Below, in pieces: positions 16,575 to 24,201 of a stretch of DNA of 37,585 nt; positions within the stretch are counted from its first letter, which is position 1; the number at the start of each line of letters is the position of its first letter. The notes under the pieces are model-generated. The model was not told the origin of the DNA. It saw only the letters and a list, made by a program, of their open reading frames with translations, and made no database searches. The stretch covers positions 1 through 37,585 of the IMG/VR virus record IMGVR_UViG_3300043409_001136. The stretch is one strand, 5' to 3'. Source of the stretch: a virus. The position numbers and the translations under genes are program-made.

Positions 16575-18748
16575 TCGGGTTGCCCCTCAATCATGGCGTC
16601 TGCCTGCGCCAAGTCAGGGCCGGCCATGGGTTGCCCCATCTCCGGTTGCATCTCTTCGGGTTCTGGTGCCTCGCCCATTTCAGGCGCTTCGGGCTGCTCA
16701 GGCTGGCCGGGCATCTCTTCTGCCTCAGGCGCTTCCATCTCGACATTCTTGCGTCCGAGATCCGCCAGCAGTTGCATCACGATGGACTGCACCTGCTCGG
16801 GGCTCATGCCGGCACCCATGACCTGCAGCCGCTTCGTCTCGGCTTCGTACTCGCGGATCTCGATTTCCGCAGCCTTTGCGACGTACTCAAGCTGTTTGTC
16901 CTTGGCGTCCTTCTGCAGCTCCTCGATCTTCGCCGCGGCCTGGTCCATCATCTGCTGCATCTGCTGCGACTGCTGTTCAGCGGCCTGCAGCTTGGCCTGC
17001 ACTTGTGGCGGGATCTGCGCCGATTCGTCGCCGTCCTCAAGTTGTTGCACCTGAGGCGGGGCCATCGCCAGCAGCAAGCGCGCGATCTTGTCGGCCTCCG
17101 GCATGTCCTTGAGCTTGGCCCACATCGGACCCAGCACCGGGGCAAGGGCCGGCTGCGCCTGGATCATGTCGGAGAGTTGCTGCGCCGTCTCTTCGCGCTG
17201 CGTGGTGTAGCTCGGGCCAGTCCGCACGCGCACGTCATACCGGCCGATGGTCGGATTGATCGCGGTCACTTTGCCTGCGCGGTCCATCTGCACAGCAGGG
17301 CCTGCCGGGTTAACGCGCATGCTGTCGTGCTTGCCGTCGGCGCCGACGATACGCGCGATGCGGTCAGACGTGTAGATCAGCGGGATCATGCCGATGATGA
17401 CGCGCGCCAGTTGCTCGATCGAGCGCGAAAGGTTGTCGATGAAATGAAAGGTCGCGGTGTCGCCCTCCATCTGGCGCGCGCGGATCGCCTTGCCGCTCGT
17501 CTCGTTGCTCTGCTGGCCGAGACTGGACTTGTACATGCCGACGCTGGCTTCCATCTCCGACACGGCAAACTCTGCCATCTGGGCATAGGCGCCGGGCATC
17601 GGGGGCGGCATCATCCGCTGCGGCGCGGGGATGGCGTTGCCGTTGTCGTCAACCGCGTTGTACGGCAGCCAGGCGGGATTCCCGCGGTGCAGCTTCTTCC
17701 AGTGCTCTTCGTGGCCGTCGATCGCTTCGAGCGGGACCATGAAAGGTGCCTTGGGCTGGCTCGCCAGAAACTCGGCAACCGCAGACATCTGGAAATTGTG
17801 CAGGCGCTGACCATCCATGAGCCGGCGCGTCAAGCCGCACAGGTGGCGCTCGCCCTCGACCCACAGCTCATAGCCCAGCACCGGGACCAGCGGCAGAAGC
17901 TCGCCCGGAAACGTGGTTTCTTCCAGCACTTCGGCACCGGTCATCTTGACCCACCGGACGCGCTTTTTCGAGGACATCACTGTTTCGATCGGCTGCAGTT
18001 CTGCGCCACCGTCACGAGCCAACCAGAATTCCTCTTCGGTGTACGCCGACTGAATCCCATCGGCGTCAAGCGCCAGAATCGTGTTCTGCGGCTTCGATTC
18101 GATCTCGAAATACTCGCAGACGGTGATTTTGTTGCCTGCGCGCCAGCCGCCATCGGAAGCGGTAATCGGCTTTGCCTTGGGATATGTCGCCTTGAATGCC
18201 CGGTCAGACATCGCGGTTTCGATGTAGCCCCATTCCGCGTCGCTACCGTCCGCCTCGGTGGAATTCGGATCCAATCCAGCCGCGCAAGGGTCAATCACGC
18301 GCCCAATGCGGATGTCTTGCTCTCCCGTCGCGCTGTCGATCTCGACCGGGTAGCAGCGCAGCCAGCCGAGACCGGTGCGGGATGACATGTCAATCGCGGT
18401 GTCATACGCCTGACCGGCGCGCGATGCATATTCGATGTGACGGAACATTCCGCCAAGCACTTCGGCCGCCTTCGGATCGCCTTTGGAATCCACGGGGATG
18501 ACATTCACGCCGGGATTCGACTGCCGCGCGTCGTTGACAACCTGCTGGATAAACTGGTTCGTCCGGTCCAGCGTCAGGGATGCGCGACCCGCGCGGTTCA
18601 GCAGGTCATCGCGCCCCCATTGCTCAGGCGCTGCAGGGTTGCTGAAGCGGAGATCCTCCTTGATGCGCTCATGCTGCGACCGAAGCGCCTCTTTGGCCTC
18701 CTCGATCCGCTCCTTTGCACGCTCAAACAACCCGTCTTTCTTCGCCAT
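16571..18748 (-). CDS. Portal protein, P22 gp1-like
   Basis: 725 residues, the same size as P22 gp1 (725). ATG 18748 overlaps the terminase stop (TGATG); codons further upstream lie inside the terminase gene. The N-domain includes QVVNDARQSNPGVNVIPVD and TGLGWLRCYPVEID, then a charged wing region; residues ~560-640 are a long Gln/Lys/Glu helix (LQAAEQQSQQMQQMMDQ), matching the barrel helix. The last ~50 residues are a Pro/Glu/Met-rich acidic tail. It forms the dodecameric DNA channel at one capsid vertex. Confidence 0.88.
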   Translation of the reverse strand: MAKKDGLFERAKERIEEAKEALRSQHERIKEDLRFSNPAAPEQWGRDDLLNRAGRASLTLDRTNQFIQQVVNDARQSNPGVNVIPVDSKGDPKAAEVLGGMFRHIEYASRAGQAYDTAIDMSSRTGLGWLRCYPVEIDSATGEQDIRIGRVIDPCAAGLDPNSTEADGSDAEWGYIETAMSDRAFKATYPKAKPITASDGGWRAGNKITVCEYFEIESKPQNTILALDADGIQSAYTEEEFWLARDGGAELQPIETVMSSKKRVRWVKMTGAEVLEETTFPGELLPLVPVLGYELWVEGERHLCGLTRRLMDGQRLHNFQMSAVAEFLASQPKAPFMVPLEAIDGHEEHWKKLHRGNPAWLPYNAVDDNGNAIPAPQRMMPPPMPGAYAQMAEFAVSEMEASVGMYKSSLGQQSNETSGKAIRARQMEGDTATFHFIDNLSRSIEQLARVIIGMIPLIYTSDRIARIVGADGKHDSMRVNPAGPAVQMDRAGKVTAINPTIGRYDVRVRTGPSYTTQREETAQQLSDMIQAQPALAPVLGPMWAKLKDMPEADKIARLLLAMAPPQVQQLEDGDESAQIPPQVQAKLQAAEQQSQQMQQMMDQAAAKIEELQKDAKDKQLEYVAKAAEIEIREYEAETKRLQVMGAGMSPEQVQSIVMQLLADLGRKNVEMEAPEAEEMPGQPEQPEAPEMGEAPEPEEMQPEMGQPMAGPDLAQADAMIEGQPE

Positions 18749-20118
18749 CAGGAACCCATCCATGAACCGGTTGGTTCGTCTGCTGAAATTGTACGCTTTT
18801 TTGTTTTGGCGTTAGTTAGCTGATCTGCATCAAGACAAAGGTAGCGGAACGCATCTGCACCGTGGCTGAACTCGTCGTGCAATGGCGATCCGGCCTCGCC
18901 AGTCTTCTGGCCGACGTTTCTCCGGTATCGCTTCAGGCACTCAACCAGCCTGGAGGCTTTTTCTTTGTCGAACCAAACCCGCTCGAACACTTCACGGGCC
19001 GCCTTGATGCCGCCTTCAATGTCCATGCTTGGAGTGCGCGACACCTCCCACCCCATCGCCCTCATCATCTCTTCGGCGCTCTTGCCGGTCTTGTAGTCCT
19101 TGCTGAACCCGTCATGAGGTAGCCAGGCATTCCCCCAATTTGAGTACGCCCTCCGGTGCGAGTGCTTTTCCGCCTCTTCGCGCGTAACTCCGGCCTGAAC
19201 AAGCCCCTCAACATCGCCACGCAGCATCAACGAGTAATCACTTAGCTTCTTGTGGCTGTCCTCGATGTAGTCAATTACTCGCAGTTCTGACGCCGACCGC
19301 TGGGCAATGATGATGGACATGGAATCATTCCAGCCCAGATCAAATATCGGGTGAATCCTCAGCATCTTGTCGTGCGCAACGCGAGTGATTCGCCCTTCTT
19401 GTGTGGCCCGGTCGATCTCGTTCGAGTAGATGGCGCCAATGACAGCAGGCAAGAATTTCCCTTCCCAAATCCATTCGTACTCATGCCTCGGCTTCGATGC
19501 TTGGTCACGCAACCGCTGACGCTCTAGGCGATCAGGGAACCGTGGGTTGTCCCTGTAACTGCAATCGGCGATCTTCACAAGCGGGTCGTCAGCCGTCGTA
19601 AACTGCTCGATTGGGTCCGTGTCCAGTTCAGGGTTCCACGTCACCCACAGTTCAGCGTTCCAGTTTCCGCCCTCTTCGCGAAGGGTTGGCTGAACGATGT
19701 CTAGGGCGCGCTGGCTGATGTTGCGAGCCTCGTCGATCCACATCACAAGGATTCTGCCCTTGGACTTCACCGACTCGACGTTTCGGTCTAGGCCACAGAA
19801 CGTGAACCACACCACCCCGTCTCGGCTCTTGATGTAGTTCTCGCCTATTTCGTAGTAGTCGCGAAGGAACGGCTCTGACTCAATCGCCCGCTTGCACTCC
19901 TCAAGCGAAGAATCCGCCAGCGAGTTCATGAACTGCCGGCCACAAACCAATTGCCCGGCAATGCCTGACTTACCGTAGATGTAACCCTTGACGGCCACCA
20001 TCTTTGCAAAGCTCTGCGTCTTCCCAGAACCCCGCCCACCTCTTGCGCCACGAACGTCGGCCTGACCCTGGAACACAGGAATCAGACAAGGGACGATCTC
20101 GACCTGAATGGCGGTCAT
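18748..20118 (-). CDS. terL: Terminase large subunit
   Basis: 456 residues. ATPase: Walker A GGRGSGKT at 27-34, Walker B ILVMWIDEA with D129/E130, coupling motif region VTWNPE near 160. Nuclease: D-L-G-W-N-D near 260 and HDEFSHGADAFRY near 425, providing the acidic metal ligands. This motor-nuclease cuts concatemeric DNA and pumps it through the portal. It overlaps the small subunit gene by ATGA. The locus is slightly richer in A/T than the neighbouring structural genes. Confidence 0.94.
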   Translation of the reverse strand: MTAIQVEIVPCLIPVFQGQADVRGARGGRGSGKTQSFAKMVAVKGYIYGKSGIAGQLVCGRQFMNSLADSSLEECKRAIESEPFLRDYYEIGENYIKSRDGVVWFTFCGLDRNVESVKSKGRILVMWIDEARNISQRALDIVQPTLREEGGNWNAELWVTWNPELDTDPIEQFTTADDPLVKIADCSYRDNPRFPDRLERQRLRDQASKPRHEYEWIWEGKFLPAVIGAIYSNEIDRATQEGRITRVAHDKMLRIHPIFDLGWNDSMSIIIAQRSASELRVIDYIEDSHKKLSDYSLMLRGDVEGLVQAGVTREEAEKHSHRRAYSNWGNAWLPHDGFSKDYKTGKSAEEMMRAMGWEVSRTPSMDIEGGIKAAREVFERVWFDKEKASRLVECLKRYRRNVGQKTGEAGSPLHDEFSHGADAFRYLCLDADQLTNAKTKKRTISADEPTGSWMGS

Positions 20119-20510
20119 TTCGGCGTCAGCGCCACAAGCTCGATCTTGGTGACCGACTGAACTGCGCCGCCATCCTTGCCGGTCAGTTCAACGCCCTTGT
20201 TCTCGCGCCAGTCACGAGGGAACCGCGCCGCCATGCTTCGGGACCAGACAGACGCCTGAAACGTGCCAGCCTCCTTGTTCATGATGAGGTTCACGCGGCC
20301 CATGGATTCCCACCAAGACTGACTGCATTCCCTTGCAATTTCCAAGGCTTCCAGAAATTCCGGGTGCGCTGCAGTCCAAGAGGTTTCCAGTGTGTTGCGG
20401 CTGACCCCAATATCAGAGGCCATCTCGACCACGCTCATGCCAATCCGGCCGAGTTCAATGACCCGCTCGCAGTATTCGGGCCGGTAGTCGCTTGGTCTCC
20501 CTGCGGCCAT
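20115..20510 (-). CDS. terS: Terminase small subunit
   Basis: 131 residues (ATG 20510 overlapping the upstream stop; an in-frame GTG at 20513 is possible). The N-terminus GRPSDYRPEYCERVIELG followed by MASDIGVSRNTLETSW is the helix-turn-helix DNA-recognition region typical of small terminases, then an oligomerisation helix (WWESMGRVNLIMNKEAG). It recognises the packaging site, often inside or near this gene. The immediate neighbour is terL. Confidence 0.88.
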   Translation of the reverse strand: MAAGRPSDYRPEYCERVIELGRIGMSVVEMASDIGVSRNTLETSWTAAHPEFLEALEIARECSQSWWESMGRVNLIMNKEAGTFQASVWSRSMAARFPRDWRENKGVELTGKDGGAVQSVTKIELVALTPK

Positions 20511-20707
20511 CACGCAGCCTCTTCGCTCGGCTTTTCGCCAATAGCCCGAAGCTTCTTTGCCAGCGCCTCAAAAGCGGAGGCAACGCCATCTTCATCGTCA
20601 TCGACCATGCAATGGTGCTCAACACCATTCACAACAACGCCAATTCGCACAACTCCCCCAGCATGCGCCGCAGAGAATTCGCGCTGAAATTTGATGTCAC
20701 TGATCAT
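20510..20707 (-). CDS. Small protein upstream of terS
   Basis: 65 residues from ATG 20707 (an in-frame ATG at 20731 would add eight). Sequence features: FQREFSAAHAGGVVRIGVVVNGVEHH, split by a beta turn, and a C-terminal helix with acidic DDDEDG. No family recognised. Translation is coupled to terS by TGATG. Confidence 0.6.
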   Translation of the reverse strand: MISDIKFQREFSAAHAGGVVRIGVVVNGVEHHCMVDDDEDGVASAFEALAKKLRAIGEKPSEEAA

Positions 20708-20763
20708 CTCTAGTCCCCAATCGGACCTCATGCGGGAAGCGCCGCAAGTCGCATGCAGCCATT

Positions 20764-21099
20764 TTACACCAGCACCACAGAAACGCCTTGCAGCGCCAGC
20801 AGATGCACTTTCATGCGGAACACATCCGTCTGTTTCCCCTTCGAGTCTTCCACCACCACACGCCCTGCTGAATCACGGTAACGGAAATCAGCGAAGTACC
20901 GAAGCGCTGGCCGCTTTCGCCTCTCCCCCGGCACCAGCACGCCAGGCGCCAGCACGAACACCGGCTGCAGCTCAAGCCCCGAGATTGCCCCGGCTTTCTG
21001 CATCATCATCAGGTCGCGGTACCGGCTACCCTCCCGCTGACTGGCAAACCGGATGCCGTCGATCGTCACCGGCTTGGCCTTGTACTTCGGCGCCTTCAC
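20764..21099 (-). CDS. DUF1064 family nuclease-like protein
   Basis: 111 residues from GTG 21099, which overlaps the upstream stop (GTGA); GTG 21111 is the other option. The family signature is clear: KAKPVTIDGIRFASQREGSRY, LELQPVFVLAP, RYFADFRYRD, VVVEDSKGKQTDVFRMK. The E-x(n)-D-x(n)-E-D-x-K-G arrangement is that of PD-(D/E)XK-type nucleases, consistent with a Holliday-junction or flap-type role, though activity is inferred. It lies between unknown small genes and the packaging genes, a usual place for resolvase-type enzymes. Confidence 0.82.
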   Translation of the reverse strand: MKAPKYKAKPVTIDGIRFASQREGSRYRDLMMMQKAGAISGLELQPVFVLAPGVLVPGERRKRPALRYFADFRYRDSAGRVVVEDSKGKQTDVFRMKVHLLALQGVSVVLV

Positions 21100-21311
21100 G
21101 TTGCCACCCACCCCGCCGGCTTACGGCTGTACTTGATTTTCCCGGCCTTCTTCAGGCGCTGCAGCGAGACTTGGAGCGAAAGCCCGTAGCCGCATGCCCG
21201 CCGAACAAGGACCATAGCCCACAAGTCGCCAAGCATTGCCGGCCGATCCGGCGTGTAGCTCTTGATTGCGCACAGCACCATCGCGTCCAGTTTTTCCGTG
21301 TTCGATGCCAT
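21096..21311 (-). CDS. Small protein, possible winged-helix
   Basis: 71 residues from ATG 21311 (TGATG with the upstream gene). Helical N-terminus, then VRRACGYGLSLQVSLQRLKKAGKIKYSRKPAGW, which has the helix-helix-hairpin look of a winged-helix DNA-binding domain. Function unknown. Confidence 0.6.
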   Translation of the reverse strand: MASNTEKLDAMVLCAIKSYTPDRPAMLGDLWAMVLVRRACGYGLSLQVSLQRLKKAGKIKYSRKPAGWVAT

Positions 21312-21607
21312 CACGACACCGCCTCGAATCGTGCCGACAGATGCGGATCGTCGGCGCCACCGTTTGCCTTGTCGAGATCCGCAGCAAGCTCACCGGCCAG
21401 CGTACTTAGCCCGTGCGCCGCGTCTTTCAGCGACTGGATCTCTGTGCACAGAGCATCGATCAGATATGCCGCGTCCGTCAGGTCGCCCAATCTGACCTGA
21501 TCCATCGTCACGGCATATCGCGGCACCTGCCCATGTGGCGCCCAATGCGCGACTGCATTCCGCCGCATGGCTCGCAGCGACTCAGCCAGTTTTGTTGCGT
21601 CGGTCAT
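21311..21607 (-). CDS. Hypothetical helical protein
   Basis: 98 residues. Mainly helical; residues 40-75 (LTDAAYLIDALCTEIQSLKDAAHGL) could be a coiled coil. No Cys cluster, no membrane segment, no recognised family. It overlaps both neighbours by four-base ATGA or TGATG junctions. Confidence 0.65.
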   Translation of the reverse strand: MTDATKLAESLRAMRRNAVAHWAPHGQVPRYAVTMDQVRLGDLTDAAYLIDALCTEIQSLKDAAHGLSTLAGELAADLDKANGGADDPHLSARFEAVS

Positions 21608-21849
21608 TTCGGAGCCTCCATGTATCGGCGGATTTTACTTGTCACAAAATCAAGGCGGCTCCTGATTAAGCCGCAGTGCGCCTCCACCATCTCAATCGGT
21701 GTAAATGCCTCGCGGTGGCTGAATCGTTGATCGCCAATACGCCAACTTACCGACACCTCAAACAACACTCCGTGTGTGCCTATCTTTACATCCCCGCCGG
21801 TCAGTTTCTCGATCTCAGCGACCCACTTGTGAAGTTCTTGCAATGTCAT
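21604..21849 (-). CDS. Hypothetical protein
   Basis: 81 residues from ATG 21849, which overlaps the preceding stop; longer in-frame readings upstream run through the neighbouring gene in another frame. Beta-rich middle (VKIGTHGVLFEVSVSWRIGDQRF) flanked by helices. No recognised family. Confidence 0.65.
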   Translation of the reverse strand: MTLQELHKWVAEIEKLTGGDVKIGTHGVLFEVSVSWRIGDQRFSHREAFTPIEMVEAHCGLIRSRLDFVTSKIRRYMEAPK

Positions 21850-22058
21850 TTCGCCACCTCCACGCGATACCGGCACTGATTCGACCCAACCCGCGCCAGA
21901 AACATCGGCTGCGGACTCGGGTCCGTCATCTGGCGCACATGCAGCGCGCAGGTTGCCGCCTCGCTGCACACGCCGTCACGCGATGCGCCGATGCAGTGCG
22001 CGCGGCTCTGGATGTCGGTGTTCCGCGGCACTGGCACAAGGATGGTTTTGGATTTCAT
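21846..22058 (-). CDS. Hypothetical Cys-containing protein
   Basis: 70 residues, ATG 22058 overlapping the preceding stop (ATGA). Four cysteines are spread through the sequence (in AHCIG, GVCSE, TCALH and NQCRY), which may bind zinc but do not form a standard finger. Function unknown. Confidence 0.6.
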   Translation of the reverse strand: MKSKTILVPVPRNTDIQSRAHCIGASRDGVCSEAATCALHVRQMTDPSPQPMFLARVGSNQCRYRVEVAK

Positions 22059-22282
22059 GCGGCACCGCCTTCGGCCTTTTGCCAGTCGTTGCACACGCCC
22101 ATTTTCTTGACCGCAAAGCCGTGCCTTGCGCAGCGCTTTTCTGATTCGTCGATGTACGTCCCGCCAAAAACACCCGCTCGCTCTTCTTTTGTGCTGACAA
22201 AGTGCGCGCAGTTCCCGCACGTGCTCGGGATGACTTTCGGCGTGTAGCTGCAAGCGGCTTTCTTTTCGTTGACTGTTGCCAT
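22055..22282 (-). CDS. Small putative zinc-binding protein
   Basis: 75 residues with C22-x2-C25, C51 and C64, in the pattern STCGNCAHF, EKRCARHG, MGVCNDW. This four-Cys layout recurs in small phage proteins of unknown function. The ribosome site is AAGGAATCG. It is the first gene after the predicted promoter at 22365-22393 and so heads the transcript leading into the packaging genes. Confidence 0.72.
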   Translation of the reverse strand: MATVNEKKAACSYTPKVIPSTCGNCAHFVSTKEERAGVFGGTYIDESEKRCARHGFAVKKMGVCNDWQKAEGGAA

Positions 22283-22364
22283 TTCGATTCCTTGTCATGG
22301 TTCGTCTGAGGGCGTGGCGTGCTGGGTGACGAGTCCAGCCGGGTGCCCCCGTTGCCACGCTTGT

Positions 22365-22393
22365 ATTATGCGCTCAGTGAGTTCGGAGCGCAA
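22365..22393 (-). promoter_or_regulatory. Operator-promoter element, site 1
   Basis: On the minus strand -35 TTGCGC (22393-22388), 17-bp spacer, -10 CATAAT (22370-22365). The 17-mer CTCACTGAGCGCATAAT (22381-22365) is one of six copies in the window. The element overlaps the 3' end of the primase gene, with a predicted +1 near 22358 and a ~76-nt leader before the gene at 22282. It should feed the DUF1064, terminase and perhaps virion genes. Confidence 0.7.
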
Positions 22394-23331
22394 TCACATT
22401 TCGCGGAAAAATCATCGGCGAAATCCGACCCTTCGCCGATCGGCAGATGCACCCGCACCTCGATCTCTGGGCGCTCCTGTACCAGCCGCTTGGCGAGCTT
22501 GTACGCGCTGGCTTGCCCGGTATAGCTGCGGTCGTTGTCGCCTGCGATCGTCAGCAGCGTGACGCCCTCAGGCGGGTTGAACGATTCCAGCAGCCCGGCC
22601 GACACGGTAGACCAGCACGGGACACCCCACAGCGTCGAGTACGCCAGGGCAGTCTCCACCCCCTCAGCCACAGCCAGCCAGCTGTCCGACACAGGGGCCA
22701 GCCGGATAGCGACGTTGTGCAGCCGGTCAGACGGCGGCATCAACTTCCGCGCTGTCTTCACTGCTGCTTTCTCGCCCGCGCTGGTTAGGTAGGTCCGATG
22801 CACCGACAGACACCGGCCCGTCGAGTCCATGACGCTCGCCAACATCGCAGGGTGTGTCGTCTTGCTGCCGTCCTCGTGCCAGTAGTCAAGCTCCGGGTGG
22901 TAGCGGATGCCGGATGGAGGCGTGACGATGCCGCATCGGCGTGTCAGATACAGCCACACGGGGTCGCCCTCGGTAACCGCCACGCCACCTCCCCACACGC
23001 GGCGCAGGTCCGCCTTGAGGTCTTCGGTCGATTTCTTCTGTGCTGGTTCCACAACTCGCCTCACTCTTCCAACTTGCCCAAGTACCCAATCACACGCGGA
23101 TTTGAAGTCCATCCCCTGCAGGTCCATGACAAGGCTTATCCCGTCGCGGCTGCCGCAGTGCGAACAAAAGCTGTTGCCTCGCCCAAATTTATCATCTAGG
23201 CGCCAGCGGTCGCGCCCTTGGCAGGTTGGACACGGCCCGTGCAATCCGCGCACCGTCCTTTCGGTGAGCCACTGCCCTAGGATGCCCTGCCACCGGCCCC
23301 GCGCCGCCTCGAAAACATCGTCTGCCGTCAT
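22366..23331 (-). CDS. Phage primase with zinc finger and Toprim domain
   Basis: 321 residues from ATG 23331, coupled to the antirepressor stop by ATGA. Residues 34-59 form a P4-alpha/DnaG-type zinc ribbon (C34, C37, C56, C59). Residues ~216-300 form a Toprim domain: E223 in LAVAEGVETALA and D265/D267 in IAGDND. There is no C-terminal helicase domain, so it resembles the primase half of P4-like proteins; unwinding would come from another protein, perhaps the SF2 helicase at 24202. It makes RNA primers for phage DNA replication. The last codons contain a promoter for the next transcript. Confidence 0.87.
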   Translation of the reverse strand: MTADDVFEAARGRWQGILGQWLTERTVRGLHGPCPTCQGRDRWRLDDKFGRGNSFCSHCGSRDGISLVMDLQGMDFKSACDWVLGQVGRVRRVVEPAQKKSTEDLKADLRRVWGGGVAVTEGDPVWLYLTRRCGIVTPPSGIRYHPELDYWHEDGSKTTHPAMLASVMDSTGRCLSVHRTYLTSAGEKAAVKTARKLMPPSDRLHNVAIRLAPVSDSWLAVAEGVETALAYSTLWGVPCWSTVSAGLLESFNPPEGVTLLTIAGDNDRSYTGQASAYKLAKRLVQERPEIEVRVHLPIGEGSDFADDFSAKCDCAPNSLSA

Positions 23332-24116
23332 GCGAACAGGTCCGTATCTCGCACTTGGCGCTTTGCCCACTCACCAGCCACCCATTCGACACCCTTCGGC
23401 GTGAACAGGCAGCGGCTGAAGGCATGGCCGTTCGCCTCACCCGTCTTGCACTCGAACCGGCCCGCATCGATGTGGTTCTGATATGCGACCAGCTCACCAG
23501 AAAGTCGATACATGATCTTCTCTTCGGCCAGAAACTCACGGAAGCGCGCCTCGTTCGCCTTCAGCAGCTTGCAGACTTGGCGGAAGCCCTTTGCGCCAGT
23601 GTCGGCGGTCACGTAGCGGTCAACGAACTCGACCTTGGGCGCGGCCAGCGCCAGCGCGGTCTCTGCCTTGAGCTTCGATTCGGTTGCGTCAGCCCATGCG
23701 CGGGCAGCGGCAACAGGATCGGCGAAGTTCGGCAATGCAACAGTGGTGTTGCGTGCATAGCCTCCAGTCTTGCGGATCTCCGGCAACACCTCAGACGTGA
23801 CCCACCGCTTGAACGGCTTCGCTTCTGGCTTGCGACTGCCAAGAATCAGGCTGTAGAGGCCGGACTCATTGACTGCGTTGGTTTCGCCTTGTGGGGCTAT
23901 GTTCAGCATAGCCCGGTCTTCATCGTCAAGGCGTGCGACGGCCTGGGTTGCATTCTGAATGTAGAGCGCGGCGCACACATCGGCGGCCACGAACCACGGC
24001 TCTCCATCGCGCAACAGGGTGCGCACCGTGAAGCTGGCGGACTCGGACATGTGAAATGTGAAGCTCTTCGGCGCGTCAGTGCGCGCGGCAACAAGCTGGG
24101 AGTAGGTTGGGATCAT
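23328..24116 (-). CDS. ant: Antirepressor with BRO-N and KilAC domains
   Basis: 262 residues. Residues ~24-125 are a BRO-N domain (VRTLLRDGEPWFVAADVCAAL, then NESGLYSLILGSRKPEAKPF, TSEVLPEIRKTGGY). Residues ~155-255 are a KilAC/ANT domain (GFRQVCKLLKANEARFREFL, YQNHIDAGRFE). P22 Ant binds and inactivates repressors. It is inserted between the helicase and primase genes, an uncommon place, and is preceded by an 11-bp stem-loop (24133-24164) just before its GAAGGAA ribosome site. Confidence 0.88.
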   Translation of the reverse strand: MIPTYSQLVAARTDAPKSFTFHMSESASFTVRTLLRDGEPWFVAADVCAALYIQNATQAVARLDDEDRAMLNIAPQGETNAVNESGLYSLILGSRKPEAKPFKRWVTSEVLPEIRKTGGYARNTTVALPNFADPVAAARAWADATESKLKAETALALAAPKVEFVDRYVTADTGAKGFRQVCKLLKANEARFREFLAEEKIMYRLSGELVAYQNHIDAGRFECKTGEANGHAFSRCLFTPKGVEWVAGEWAKRQVRDTDLFA

Positions 24117-24132
24117 GTCGTTCCTTCGGGTT

Positions 24133-24164
24133 GCTGGGCATCCAGTTTGCAGCGGATGCCCAGC
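24133..24164 (-). promoter_or_regulatory. Stem-loop before the antirepressor ribosome site
   Basis: GCTGGGCATCC (24133-24143) and GGATGCCCAGC (24154-24164) form a perfect 11-bp stem with a 10-base loop. On the leftward transcript it ends nine bases before GAAGGAA of ant. There is no U-tract, so it is not a terminator; it could control ant translation or mRNA stability. Confidence 0.6.
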
Positions 24165-24201
24165 GGATCAAACTACAGTTTTGCTATGAACTTTGGCCGT
24201 C

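Noticed and set aside
16184-18385. 733-residue ORF opposite the portal gene
   Set aside because: It lies wholly on the antisense side of the portal and scaffold genes, is Arg/His/Leu-rich like a GC-codon shadow, and has no start signal.
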